Shown one piece after another: positions 1 to 13,045 of a DNA stretch of 64,000 nt. A model generated the notes under the pieces. It was not told where the DNA came from. It was given only the letters and a program-made list of their open reading frames with translations, and did not search any database. Numbering within the stretch: the first letter of the stretch is position 1; every line of letters begins with the position of its first letter. A program made the translations under genes and the position numbers. Source of the stretch: Mytilus californianus (lineage: Eukaryota > Mollusca > Bivalvia > Mytilida > Mytilidae); assembly GCF_021869535.1 (NCBI RefSeq), contig NW_026262712.1:110357640-110421639 (forward strand), read 5' to 3'.

Positions 1-3000
1 TACTAAAATTCTGCAATTAGAAACTGTTTCTACGTTTGTTTTGACATTTCATTACCATAACTCCAAAGTAGTTTTATTTCTAAAATAAGACTGCCTTTAT
101 TTTTGTATAAAGACTCAATTATCGGTATTACGACCCGAAGTTCTTTCAAGATTACTGAGTATTATCAGCTGACCACAAAACCACTCTCATTTCATTGTAA
201 CTAAAATTGGTATAGAAAAACCTAAGCATCTTGAGACAATTACGCGTAAACAGCTTGTGAAAATAACATATGAGAACGGATTTATTTCATTTAATGGCGG
301 ATTACAGAAATGATGCTCATTTTAGTTCGTCAAGATATTTGTTACTGCTGGAGTTAATAAAATGACTTGCGAAGAAACAAGGGAACTTAATTTCACTGTA
401 AATGCTAGTATAGACAATGCATAAAAATGGTATAGTTCATTGGCATTATACGAACTTGAGACTTTTAATCTCAGTGTTATACATGAAATGAAGCGGTTTT
501 TCAGGGTTTTTACCTTTCAATTCTCCTGTGTAAGATGCCTTGTTTATTTCCATACTTTTTAAATCTCTTTTAATAAATTTGATTTTATCACTTTCGAAAT
601 TAATTGATAAGACTTTGAGTTTGTTTATTTTAAAATTGTTTATCAAAACCGTGTATTCGGGATCTACAAGACTTATATAAGCGAATTTTGCGCAAATATA
701 CAAAATAAATCTACAACGAACAACTGTCATTTAAACTACCAGATGACTGGTTGTTAACAACTGTCGTTTAAACTGCCAGATGACTGATTGTAAATAACTG
801 ACAATTCCGGAGATCAGGATTTGTATTTCATTTAAATAATAGATTTAAAAGAAGTCTCAATAGTTTCGATGTGGAACATTAATCTGCACTTACTTATTGA
901 AATTTAAATTTATTCTATGTTATTTGTTTCCATGAAAAGCTTTAATCAGACCGCTGTAACATATTTTATTTATTCCTTGTTTTTATTCAATTCAATTTAA
1001 TTTTTTATTGGAAAGAGCACAAGCGAGGCGTGATCCAACTACAGATACATTTGTTATATTAAAATTTTGTCTTTGGCATGAATTGCCAAAGACAAAATTT
1101 TAATATAACACATTTAACAATTACATCTAATACAAACAAAATAACTGAAAAAACGTGTCTTGTTAATTTACAAATGATTCTTAACCGAGGGAACTTGCAA
1201 TGTGTTTTTCGTATGACTTCTCTTTGATATCTCGTATAATTTTCCTGCAAGTAAATCCATTGCTAGTTAAATAATATTGCCCAGAAACAAGGAGAGGTTA
1301 AGATTTGTTTTAATGACGTTATGGTCAATTGAAAATTGTACCACTGTAATAAGATTATTCCTTTTATTTGACCAGCTTTCATTAATTCAAAGATTAAAGT
1401 TTAAGTCTTTCATAAGTTTTCAAGTTTTTGTTTTGTTTTGTTTTTTAGATTTTTCTTTCATTTCTTCTTTTTATGTAAAATTGTATTGTTATCTTTATTA
1501 AAATAAGAAAATGTGGTATGACTGTTAATGTGACAACTCTCAATCAGATACCAAATAAAGTAGTAGTTAGCAGCCATACTAGGTTTGTCGATATCTAATA
1601 TGAAATCATTGCTTCTGGTCTACAAGAGACTATACATGAATTAGACTAAGTGGAGCAGGTGCAGGACATCGTCTAATGAAATACATAGTAATACAAATCT
1701 GTATACTTCACATCGGAAACAGAATTCTAGTCTGTTTATTTATCAGCCTGTATCATCTGTAATTATAGTTTCAAGACACACACAAACAGATATATTACAT
1801 GATAAGAAATTCAAGTAAACACTACTCTTTCTAATTAGCTATTATCAAGAACAAATGACCATATATATTTCATTATGAGAAATTATAGAAAACACTCTTC
1901 TTCAAAAATCAGCCTTTTCCGAGCTACTATATAGTGATATTACATTATTGTCCGTTTTACTTTAACGCAGCTATCATTTCCAGCAATGTGAAAGCGAGTC
2001 TCGGAATGACGATCTCTTAGATGTTTTTGATTCTTGTGTTGCTGTCTCATAGACGTATACACAGCATGTTCTTTTATTCATAGATTTCTGCACTCATTTG
2101 TTCCCGTCTGGTAATTGAAATGGGAAAGTTAATACTGGCATATCTATATAGTACTAGGATCTACAAACACGAGGCAGGGTCACCAACATGGAGACAAACA
2201 ATGAAAGCGATGTTTCGTTGTTTGTTCTTTCCTAATATGTTTATGAGTTTGTTATCTCAAGTACATCCAGATCATAACATTACCAATTCTTTCCGGATTA
2301 AGCTTCTTACTTTATTTGGAAGCAGTTAAGCGTGACCCTGCTAAAATTATTCTGTTTAGTTCCAGTCCTACTTTGATATACACTTATATATTTACTATCT
2401 TTTTTAGATGCAACGGTTGGTTTAAATGGAGATGTGGAAATTCCAAAATGGTTCACAGAGAAATTCGAAACATAGACTCAGATTAATGTTTTTGTTATTA
2501 TAACTATATGAAGCCATCGCTCTCTACAATTTACATGCTCTAACGTCATTTGATATCATACTAAATCCTGCTACATTTGTACTTAAAGAACTATGTAATA
2601 TATCATTGTTATATCTCTGTATTGTCTCTGACTTTCTACCTGAATAAAACATATCTTATATTTTTGTGGGTTCATCATGGGTCATTGAATATGTTCTTGA
2701 TATTTGTAAGAACGACGAGTTTCCGAATAGAAGGAGTTAAATGCAAATTGCCAAGAGAGAACAGACATATATCAACAGTATAGATTATATTTAAGAAATA
2801 ACAGAAAAGGTGTTAAGGACAGTGAAATCAATAAAAGCAGTAAACAAAAGTGTAAAAAAACAGCTAACAAACGCTTACTGAATTCTTGGGACTGTAAATA
2901 TTCAGACCTTCGAACGCCATTGAGTTTGATTTTGGTATTCTTTAATCAATAAATCATATCAAGTATTTTAAAATATGAACACTTAAATGCGTGATTAATA

Positions 3001-3299
3001 GATTTACATTAAATATTATCCATTCACCTCTGAAATAGTAATACAATATTTTCCCGAAAAAATCACTACACGGTCTTCAACAATTCCAGACAAATGTTTT
3101 ATTGGTACTGTATGAGTTAATCTCTTTGCATCTATTCCCGATCTTCTTAGAACGCTACTATTTTTGCATAAGTGCAAAAAAAGAAGATCACTTTGGAATA
3201 AGAAATGCGCTTGTACATGTATAATGCAACGGAAGAAAGCAAAATAGTACAAACAGAAATGGTACAAATAACCACCTTCTCTTTATCATATTATAATCC
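1..3299. other. AT-rich intergenic stretch
   Basis: No recognisable gene; the reading frames are short and without family resemblance. It contains the 59-bp hairpin at 1052-1110 and a decayed 'gccaatgagacaactctcca'-family fragment at about 1510-1580. Confidence 0.5.
1052..1110. repeat. Perfect 27-bp inverted repeat with 5-nt loop
   Basis: Left arm 1052-1078 begins TGTTATATTAAAATTTTG and ends TCTTTGGCA. The right arm 1084-1110 is its exact reverse complement, with loop TGAAT. No mismatch in 27 pairs. Confidence 0.95.
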
Positions 3300-3562
3300 T
3301 ATTGATTGTGTGGGATGTATACATACGCAGTCACGTTCGGCCTTGTCGGGATGGGGACATTAAATTCAATGCCTTGTGGTTATAAATAGTGTGCCACGCT
3401 CATGTACGTTAAAGAACCTTTTCAGAAACTTCGGTGGTAGCCTGTTTCGCGCGAAATATCTGCCTCTATCCAAGAAAACATCCAACATGGATTCTTTGTT
3501 TAGTGGCAGGCTACATTTCCCGCCTATCCAGGTCGACCAACTTGCAGAACCTTATTCATTTA
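3300..3562 (+). mobile_element. Probable dispersed repeat unit
   Basis: More GC-rich block starting about tgtgtgggatgtatacatac and including cggccttgtcgggatgggga, cgcgcgaaatatctgcctct and tttcccgcctatccaggtcg. I recall similar sequence as a Mytilus repeat. There is no second copy in this window. Confidence 0.4.
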
Positions 3563-3570
3563 TTGTATAT

Positions 3571-3735
3571 TTGGTCTCGACGTAAATGTGTATTTGTTCT
3601 CGACGTAGATGTGTATTTGTTCGCGACGTAGATGTGTATTTGTTCTCGACGTAGATGTGTATTTGTTCTCGACGTAGATGTGTATTTGTTCTCGACGTAA
3701 ATGTGTATTTGTTCTCGACGTAAATGTGTATTAAA
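3571..3735. repeat. 23-bp minisatellite, 7 copies
   Basis: Unit contains tgtatttgttctcgacgta. CGACG recurs at 3578, 3601, 3624, 3647, 3670, 3693 and 3716, every 23 bp. Frames reading through it are artefacts of the repeat. Confidence 0.95.
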
Positions 3736-5516
3736 TATTTGCCACTCCACCAATCAGTCCTTATTCTTTATGCGACAATGTTGAGAGATGATTATTATTT
3801 TTTTTTTATGTGGTATTTACTTACTTATACCTTATATACCGTTGAAACTTAATCGGTCAATGGTCGGATGTAACCGAAATAATTTAGATTCTTATATTCC
3901 AAAAGCATAATTTACTCCTAGAAAATGCCAAATTCAGAAGGTCAACCTCGTAAAAATGTTTCAGAAAATGATAATGTAGGGAAGTTGTGGCTATTTGTTG
4001 ATACTTTAATAACGCTTTATTGCTTTACTAATAAATTTTAATTTCAGCTATTTTAGAGGGATAAAAGATGTATCCTTTACAAACTGTTTGAAGTGTATGA
4101 TATAAACACGTTATAATTTCGTGTGAGTAAAGCGTTTTCTAGATTTACCTTCATCAAACACGCTCAAACCTAAATATTCGAAAGCCAGGGATACGCTTCA
4201 AGTTTAGGAGCTATATGACAGAAAGTTGATTTTAATAAAACATCTCCAGGAAGAGATTTGGCTCCGCTTTTTATCACAAACTTTAGTGAACACTATCTGG
4301 TTAAGGTTATCTCCCTTGAACTGGACAGAAAAATAAAAAGAAAGAAGTATAATGTCTAATAAGTTTAAAATTCATAAACAACTATATCTTTATATATAAA
4401 ATGTCCTCAGATGTGACTCGTATGTCGTATTATATTACCTCTTCATTTATTTTTTTAAAGAAATAACGGTATTTGTACAAAAATTTGAACCAAAACTTAC
4501 TTAAAATCTATTACCATAATTAGATGACAGAGATTGCAGTCCCGGAAATTCGATATTCACGGTTAGATAGTTCTCTTGTTGTCAGTTAAGAAGTCTGCTA
4601 CCCAATGATCTTTGCAAGATTGAAGAATGTATAGAAAATCATGGCTGGTAGAAGCAAACACAGGCAAATTAAAACATTCTGCAAAATCCCGTGAAGATCA
4701 AACGAATACCAAAACCGACTAGGGTAAATCGTGTTTATTGGGTTGGAGATTGATATAAATAAAAGGAGGTGTTTGATATACGTCAATGAGACACTATAAT
4801 TACACAACAAAGTTGTATTTACTTACAGTACAAATTAGGAGCTACAAATGACCTAAATTAAACCACACAACTAGAGCAATTTACATGTGCAGTCTTCAAA
4901 AATAGACAGTTGTCTTTACAACATACCAAGCTCTAGGTCTCTTAGTCTATAAAAGTTGTTAATAAATTTCATTGAAACGGTTAGGTTTATCATTTGTTTA
5001 TTCAAAATACACTCAAACACAAATTTTATGCGTAACAGAAGCAATAAATACATATATATTTACAAATAACATAGAAGAGAAATAAGTAAAATACAAAATA
5101 TCAAACAATGTAAATATTTTTTTACAAAACTAAATGTGTATTGTAATGTATTGGCCAGATAGCAAAAGTTCCGTGCATCCTGTAAAGTAAATGCCATCAA
5201 CACCAGTATCGAAATTAACACAAAGAATGAAAAAATACTAACAATAAAAGAGTAAACACATGAATATATGATCCAAGAAACCACCGAGGATGGTACTGAT
5301 TTTGAACGTCATGTGGCGGGAATAAACTACTTTTTTTATATCCAATTCTTGCACTTTTAATCTCGACCAGTCATACGTTGTATACTTCCATGCCAATAAG
5401 ACTCTGGTGAATTCTTGTCTCATTTTGGTTGAATAAAAGTAGTTTTTAAGTGGCAGATATACCACGCATATTCAGGACGAGAACACATTAACACTATAAC
5501 GATTATGCAATGTGGA
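3736..5516. other. AT-rich intergenic stretch
   Basis: I see no gene, RNA gene or clear repeat here. Reading frames are short and of low complexity. Confidence 0.4.
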
Positions 5517-6921
5517 TCAACAGGGATAACAAGTGACCCCTAAAAGAGTAGGATACGGGACAGAAACCCAGGGATAACAGGTAACCCCTAAAAGAGTAGG
5601 ATACGGGACAGAAAGCCATGGATAACAGGTGACCCCTAGAAAAGTAGGATACGAAACAGAAAGCCAGGGATAACTAGTGACCCCTAGAAAAGTAGGATAC
5701 GAGACAGAAACCCAGGGATAACAGGTAACCCCTAAAAGAGTAGGATACGGGACAGAAAGCCATGGATAACAGGTGACCCCTAGAAAAGTAGGATACGAGA
5801 CAGAAAGCCAGGGATAACTAGTGACCCCTAGAAAAGTAGGATACGAGACAGAAACCGAGGGATAACAGGTGACCTATAAAAGAGTAGGATACGGGACAGA
5901 AAGCCAGGGATAACAGGTGACCCCTAAAAGTAGTAGGATACGGGACAGAAAGCCAGGGATAACAGGTGACCCTTTAAAGAGTAGGATACGGGACAGAAAG
6001 CCAGGGATAACAGGTGACCCCTAAAAGAGTCGGATACGGGACAGAAAACCAGGGATATCAGGTGACCCCTAAAAGAGTAGGATACGGGACAGAAAGCCAG
6101 GGATAACAGGTAACCCTTTAAAGAGTAGGATACGGGACAGAAAGCCAGGGATAACAGGTGACCCCTAAAAGAGTAGGATACGGGACAGAAAGCCAGGGAT
6201 AACAGGTGACCCCTAAAAGAGTAGGATACGGGACAGAAAGCCAGGGATAACAGGTGACCCCTAAAAGAGTAGGATACGGGACAGAAAGCCAGGGATAACA
6301 GGTGACCCCTCAAAGAGTAGGATACGGGACAGAAATCCAGGGATAACAGGTGACCCCTAAAAGAGTAGGATACGGGACAGAAACCCAGGGATAACAGGTG
6401 ACCCTTTAAAGAGTAGGATACGGGACAGAAACCCAGGGATAACAGGTGACCCATAAAAGAGTAGGATACGGAACAGAAAGCCAGGGATAACAGGTGACCC
6501 CTAAAAGAGTAGGATACGGGACAGAAAGCCAGGGATAACAGGTGACCCCTAAAAGAGTAGGATACGGGACAGAAAACCAGGGATAACAGGTGACCCCTAA
6601 AAGAGAAGGATACGGGACAGAAACCCAGGGATAACAGGTAACCCTTTAAAGAGTAGGATACGGGACAGAAAGCCAGGGATAACAGGTGACCCCTAAAAGA
6701 GTAGGATACGGGACAGAAAGCCAGGGATAACAGGTGACCCCTAAAAGAGTAGGATACGGGATAGAAAGCCAGGGATAACAGGTGACCCCTAAAAGAGTAG
6801 GATACGGGATAGAAATCCAGGGATAACAGGTGACCCTTTAAAGAGTAGGATACGGGACAGAAAGCCAGGGATAACAGGTGACCCCTAAAAGTAGTAGTAG
6901 GATACGGGACAGAAACCCAGG
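5517..6921. repeat. 48-bp minisatellite, about 29 copies
   Basis: Unit begins ccagggataacaggtgaccc and continues ctaaaagagtaggatacggg acagaaag. Variants (ccctttaaag, cctagaaaag, extra tag) are interspersed. The more diverged copies lie at the left end (5517-5880). Since 48 is divisible by three, the minus strand is open with a 16-residue period over 5924-6454. That is a consequence of the repeat, not a gene. Confidence 0.95.
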
Positions 6922-8480
6922 GGTAGAGCGTAATAAAAATTACAAGTCGAAAAAAAAAACGACTGAACGAAAAACGACCAAAGACAATCTACATTTCACA
7001 AAATACAACACTATAACTAGATATTTAGCAACACGGTAGTTATACATCCCATATGCACTTAAACATCCAGCATCTATTGTTTGTATAAAACACTGCGAAC
7101 TACTTCATGTCACTGGTCGTATTATATTATTTTCATTAAAATGCATGTCGAAAATCTTCAGATATCACTCATGCATGGTTTAAACAAACGTTAGAAGTGT
7201 CACGTGCTGTTTCCATGATCGCATGTCTACGTTTTTATATGTAATATTTTAAAAATTTATAAAAACATTAATATATTTCCAATGAGACAACTTATCACCA
7301 CAGACAAAATGACGTAGAAGTTAATTTGTTTTTTTCTTTTCTTCTTCATATGGATATATGACATTTTATCTTATGAATAAAGCAATTTCAAGATGCTATG
7401 TCCTTACTCAATCATGATATAATTCAAAATAATATAGAAATAAAGGCAAATATCAATAAAGACCAAAGAACAAACATGTAAACAATTATAGCCCATACTG
7501 TATAGTAGGCTTATTCATCAACACCAGACCAAATTGTGGCTGTTTCTTCCTTTATCGAACAATCTTTAGAACAGATAGATCATTAACAGTGTTAATTATT
7601 GTCCTATTGAAATATATGTGATTGTTATTGCTTGTTGGAATGTTTATCCTTGTTATGCTTATCTTTGAATACACATTTAATTGTTTGTACTTTCCGTTGA
7701 AATCTGATTTCGGTTTAGGATATCCTCCTTATACTCTTTTGTGGTTAAAGACACATTTCAAAGTTTTAAGTTATCATTAGGCATTTACAATTTGGTCATA
7801 ATCATGTTTAGGAATAAACAATGATATTGTTAGAACTTTCAATTGCACACTTGAAACAATGACACTGTGAATTTAAATAATGATTGAAATACTTTATAAA
7901 ATGGCCCTGGTTTGAAATAAATTCTGGGAAAATTGACCTTATCTCTTTTTCTTTTACAAAATACACACGTCCGTCATGTCCTACTGTTTATGTTGTCTAA
8001 CAGAATCACATCCTTATCTATCAAACAAATGGTGATATAAATTAATTAAAGTACGATTCTATTAAATATCAAGTTTTTTGTCTTAATAGTACAAGGAACT
8101 GTAACAGTTTGTTTATTAAATCTGATTTAAGTGATGCTTTACTGTCTGGAGAAATACTTTTGGTTAAGTGTTCTAAGCACAGATTGTTCCTTCCTGAATT
8201 TCTATGAAATTTGATTTTTCAAGATCAAAACGGTACATCTTTGAAAAAATATGTCAAATGTAATTTGCTTTTATAAGTTAAAATGGAGTTATGTTATTCG
8301 TAATGCAACAACACTTATTTCTTATTATTCAATTTATGTTTCATTTTTCATAAATGCCATAACCAAATCAATATCGTCGAACGTTTGACTGTCAAGACTA
8401 AAAGATTCTAAAATTAACTTGGATTATCAAAATTACGGATACCCATACCAAGACACCAGAACGAGATACTAAACATGGAT
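6922..8480. other. AT-rich intergenic stretch
   Basis: No gene recognised. A decayed 'gccaatgagacaactctcca'-family fragment is at about 7280-7325. Confidence 0.4.
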
Positions 8481-8499
8481 AGTTAACGATAACAAACTT

Positions 8500-8770
8500 T
8501 GCTCATATCAAATTGGGTCGCTTCACATGGACTCTGTACTAGATATTTGTCTCATTGGCAATCATATCACAACTTCTTATCTTATTTTGAGCCTGTAATT
8601 TAGAGGTTTCCGTTGGTCGCTAGCTGTCATACTTGTGTTTTCGATCATTGTGGTAGTGTGAAAGGGTTCATTTACTCTCATATTAAATCGTTTCATATTT
8701 TGTCATCCAGTGGCCTTTTACAGCTTACTTATAAAGCTCACTGGATGAATCGAAATGTGCTATCAGGTGT
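8500..8770 (-). mobile_element. Decayed dispersed-repeat fragment with a hairpin
   Basis: Words of the reverse 'gagagttgtctcattggcaa' family (tttgtctcattggcaatcat, tggtcgctagctgt, ggccttttacagct). At 8703-8748 TCATCCAGTG and CACTGGATGA form a 10-bp inverted repeat with an inner AGCTT/AAGCT. Confidence 0.4.
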
Positions 8771-8866
8771 TAGAGAAATTGACATCTTTGTGGAATGTGG
8801 AAGGCACTCGAAGGTGATTTTTGTTTATCAAAAATGAAAATTTATTTGATAATCATTAGAAAAATA

Positions 8867-9200
8867 TAGATTCTACCGCTGCATCGGGTGTGATACGATA
8901 TTTATCCACCCGATACAGTTAAATTTTTAAATTTTTTACATGACGTCACAGTAGGAAATTCAGAGGAAAGCAAGAAAATTTGACTTCATAATCGAATTTT
9001 TACCGATGAAGAACTGAGAACAAACAAACCACACGTTGATTAAATAAAAATAATCAACAGGTCAGGGAAAGGATAAATCGGGTAAGAATTAGAAAAACAG
9101 ATTCGTACATTCGTGGTGTGTCGGATTTATCCAATCTCAATAGTTAATTTATCAATTTTAAAGTCGCCGAGGCCCGGACTTTTAAAATTCGATCATACAA
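8867..9200. mobile_element. Dispersed element sharing its first 41 bp with the 30-kb fold-back core
   Basis: Begins tagattctaccgctgcatc plus gggtgtgatacgatattta. ATCGGGTG and CACCCGAT form an 8-bp stem around it. It ends near agtcgccgaggcccggactt. The opening 41 bp match 30030-30070 with about four to five differences. Right boundary uncertain. Confidence 0.5.
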
Positions 9201-9339
9201 AATAACAGATCACTTATTGAAATCGACCACAATCCTTATGTATGAGTCAAGTCATTTTCACCAAATTTTGCAGATTTTTTTATGTTGGACTGTTACATTA
9301 CTGTACCAGGTTATAGGAGGGTTGAACGCTCACAATTCT

Positions 9340-9640
9340 GTTTTACCCCGCCACATTCTTTGTGACTGTCCAATTTAGGAGCCAATAATTCAGTGGTTGT
9401 CGTTGGTGCTTTATGTCATATTTGGTTTTCGTTTATTGCTTGTTGGTTGTTTTTTTTCGTTTGAATTGCTTCAAATTTTTTTATGTGTTACATGTATATA
9501 CAATTTTTATAGCTGTATTTTCGGTATGGGTTTTGTTCTTTTTGTCGAAGGCCGTATGGTGTCCTATAGTTGCTTTTGTCCACGTCATTTGGTAGGTAGT
9601 TGTATCATTGGCAAGTAATACCCCATCTCCTTATTTAATA
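9340..9640 (-). mobile_element. Dispersed repeat fragment, reverse 'gccaatgagacaactctcca' family
   Basis: aattcagtggttgtcgttgg, ttcggtatgggttttgttct, cgaaggccgtatggtgtcct and tagttgtatcattggcaag in the family's order. Same order as at 16570-16815. Confidence 0.6.
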
Positions 9641-12234
9641 TTGCCTATTTTATCTTTAAATTTCATAACATTTTATGCAGTTGTATTGAACATTTATTTA
9701 TACTGTCATCTTTTAAACATGTACTAATATGTATGCCATGTTTGCATTTTATTTTTTTCGACAAAGGTGTTGTTTTTTCTATGATAGGCCTCAGAGAAAA
9801 TTTGTTGTACAATTAACTATGTATACCTTCGTCATTAACATGCATGAAATATTTGCCACTGGACGTTAAGCAATCAACAATCAACTATGTATACCTCTAA
9901 AAATAAAAATGAATCCTTTCACCAACTTATAAGATTATCTGAAACATGAACTCAAGTGTGAAACTTATATCAGTCTTAGGTCAAAGTGACCCTCTTTTGT
10001 TGGAGACTTGGCACGGATTTGACCTCCTTACACCAGATGTTAGTAACGTAGATGACTAAATAACTAAGATCTTAACTTGTACGTAAAATGAAAACAGCCG
10101 AAGAACCTTTAGTAAGCCACAGTGACCTTTTCATTATTGTGGAGGATACTATACTCCCCCTTGAATGCATCTTATTACTAAGTTATAGGTTTGTCTGTCT
10201 TAAAATCTATTATCTGTGTCAGACTCAAAAAAAAAAAGAGAGAAAAAAAAAAGACTGTTTGTCTGTAAGGTACTAACATAGTAATAAATTGCATTATTCC
10301 TCCAAATTAATTTAGAATCTGAGAGTTGAACTCTGATATAACCTTTTAACTGGTTGATAATTTATTACTATTTTTTTTAAATTCAAAATATTTCATTTAT
10401 AATCAGGACGAAAACAAAGCAAACACTACATAAAATAAGTTGGTTCTCCTAAGTTGGGATGGAATGCAGGCAGTTTTGACTCTCACTGGAAATCGAGACT
10501 GTTTTACTGGGTAGAAATTTTGAAGAGGTTTGATAAGAGCCTTGCACTAGTTTCCCCTTGAAATTTCAAAAGTAGTATTCAAGTCTTTCAGAATTATGTT
10601 AATTTTATTAATAAATGAACATGCTTATGTAAGCTGAACACTATAGTACAGAAAGGTCACTTGTGATTTTACTATAACGTCATAAACATGTCAACATTTA
10701 CATATATTACTTAAAATGGCAATTTCTTGCATGGTTTTTGGTCCAAATATATATGAGCAACAACTTTACCCCAAAACATATTTTGCACGCAATACCATCT
10801 ATCTAACATTTTTTAGCAAATTATCTTTTTTGGTAAAGCTGTTGTTCAAATCTGAATATTAATGGCAAGATCTCAAAATGAGGCTACTTTGGCAGATTTT
10901 GCTTTTTTGCACTAAAGGTAAAAAATTTGAAGCCCTAATGCCAATCTGTAAGACAAGATTGAAAAATAAAATATACTGATGTCCAACAGACTTAAGTCTT
11001 ACGAACAGCTTAAATATGTTATTTAGTAGATTTAAATTTATTTTCATTTTCGAATTTAAGGTGCCAAAACAAATGGCCTTATCGTACCTTCTCCTTTTAC
11101 CTAGCAACTGGCAACCTACGGGTACTTTAAGAGATATTACAATGGTCTTTAACGGAGAGCGTGACACTCTCTCAACATGGGCTATCGGATTTAACTCCTC
11201 ATACTTGCCTTGGATATGTATTTGTATATTCCAGACAGCAAAATGGACACCCGTCCCTCGACGACATTGGACGTCATGTCAGAATAGAGAAATCTAGATC
11301 GCAACACTTGGTGAATACATCGTTAAACATAAAGTAAATTGATCTACTTTGTATGGGAAGCTGCTATACTATTCATAATACAAGTCCGGTGTGATCATAG
11401 ATCATTTACTTGTTATGAAACAAACTCGGACGTAAAATTTTAAATATTGGTAATGTGATCTTCATCTTATGGCACATGGTTTAGTCTCTCTAAGAATGGC
11501 ATGATGCATCTTCTAACCATTTAATATGACTGTATACTATTAAGTTTCTTAGAGAGGGCTGGTCACGGGGTTTATACAATAGCACCCATCTCCCGACTTC
11601 GGCAAAGTGATCCAAAATTGAGATGAAAACAACAAATTCGCAATTAGTTATATTTTCTTTTATGAGATAGACACGATTTAATTATATTTATATCTATAAC
11701 TATTTACAGTCATTAGCAGTCAACAGTGATATGACTTAATTCATAATTTAACCCTAAGGGTTGACTGTGTTATTGAAATATGGTCATCCCTGGACTTTGC
11801 CCATCCGGCAGTAAAACCCATGCCAAAGACCTGTGTCGGTTTGGCTTCGCAGGATGTATAAATAGCCACGTCGATCATTCGTGTAGATAGCTATAGAGTG
11901 CAGTGCGCTTTGCACGTTAACAAAATAATGCTTGTAACAACTCCTTTATATGCTCGTATATGTTGCCTATTGCATTGCAAGATGTCTGCCTTATCCAATA
12001 AATCCTCTTTTTCCAGTGGCAGTCGAAATTCCCCGGGCACCCCCATACCTTTCAACTCGCTTTGCAGTACCTAACTATTGGATTTAATGTTAATTGGTTC
12101 TTGTCGTGAATATAAAGTATCAATCATTAATTCTTAATTGTCTACAAACTGTTGCACTCTCACAACTTTGTAACCAATTCAAATTTGGCAAATAAATTCA
12201 AAGTTCACAAGCCAAGACAGTGTCATCTCATATA
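9641..12234. other. AT-rich intergenic stretch
   Basis: No gene recognised. 11040-11300 and 11750-12070 are less AT-rich and look like decayed repeats. The first shares word order with 47390-47625. The reading frame at 11016-11297 runs over the former and has no recognisable domain. Confidence 0.35.
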
Positions 12235-12335
12235 TAAATAAGAAGAGGTGATATGATTGCCAATGGACAACTCTCCACCAGACACCAAATGACATAAAAG
12301 TTAACAACTATATAATAGATCACAGTCCCTTTTAA
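12235..12335 (+). mobile_element. Dispersed repeat fragment, 'gccaatgagacaactctcca' family
   Basis: ggtgatatgattgccaatgg, acaactctccaccagacacc, aaatgacataaaagttaaca. Same family as 59048-59170. Confidence 0.65.
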
Positions 12336-12884
12336 ACTTCTTATATGGTTTTGATTAATTAAAAGTTTGAGCACCGGTAGAAGACCTTCTATCCACATTC
12401 AGAACGAATAAAGAGGGTTGTTCCCTAGATGAAATATTAGGACTTTTATCTCTAGTAATCTACTCAAAGCCCTTTTGCAGGCAGTTCCTTTCCAATTAGT
12501 ATTCATATGCAAAACGTTATTTAGTGGCTGGTTGTGTGGTATATAGAGCACACGTGATTTTTCTAGCATTTTACTTTTTCAAATGCATAGTTAATTCAAA
12601 AGTAAGTAGTACTTATTTAATATACGTGTTTAGCATCTTTAGTATTTTGCAGACACGGCGCGTTTATTTCCTGTTCCAGATTTAATTCAAAAGGGGAGAA
12701 AGGTGAGTCCTTCAAACATGTTACACGTAGTTATAATTTCCTTCGCTTGTATAGAATATAATAAACATGATGATTCAAGTCTTAAATTTCTTTACAATAT
12801 GTTATAGATAATTGTACGAGGGTCGCACTTCATTTAGAAATAGAAGAGTATTTTGAGGGGGTAGTAAATAAATATGTCAGAGAA

Positions 12885-13045
12885 AGAAAAGAAAAACAAT
12901 ACCGTGGTAATGTGTATATAGAAAAAAAATGAGCAGTAAACTGAAAATTGGGTAACCATAACTCCAACCAAAAAAAGCGTGCGAGTGTGAGCTCGTGTAC
13001 TCAGGAAAGGTCAGCAGTTCCTGCTCCACTAGTGAAACCCGTTGT
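12885..13045 (+). mobile_element. Decayed repeat copy, 'gagcaacacgaacccc' family
   Basis: gagcagtaaactgaaaattg, cgagtgtgagctcgtgtact, then ggtcagcagttcctgctcca in the same order as 48430-48515. The 132-codon minus-strand frame over it is a repeat artefact. Confidence 0.45.

Noticed and set aside
5924-6454. 176-codon minus-strand frame with a 16-residue repeat (GHLLSLAFCPVSYSF type)
   Set aside because: Exactly tracks the 48-bp minisatellite; the frame exists only because the unit is divisible by three and breaks where units vary in length.
5517-6921. Resemblance of agggataacagg in each unit to the I-SceI homing-endonuclease site
   Set aside because: Only 12 of 18 bases agree, and the array shows no other sign of a homing element; taken as coincidence.
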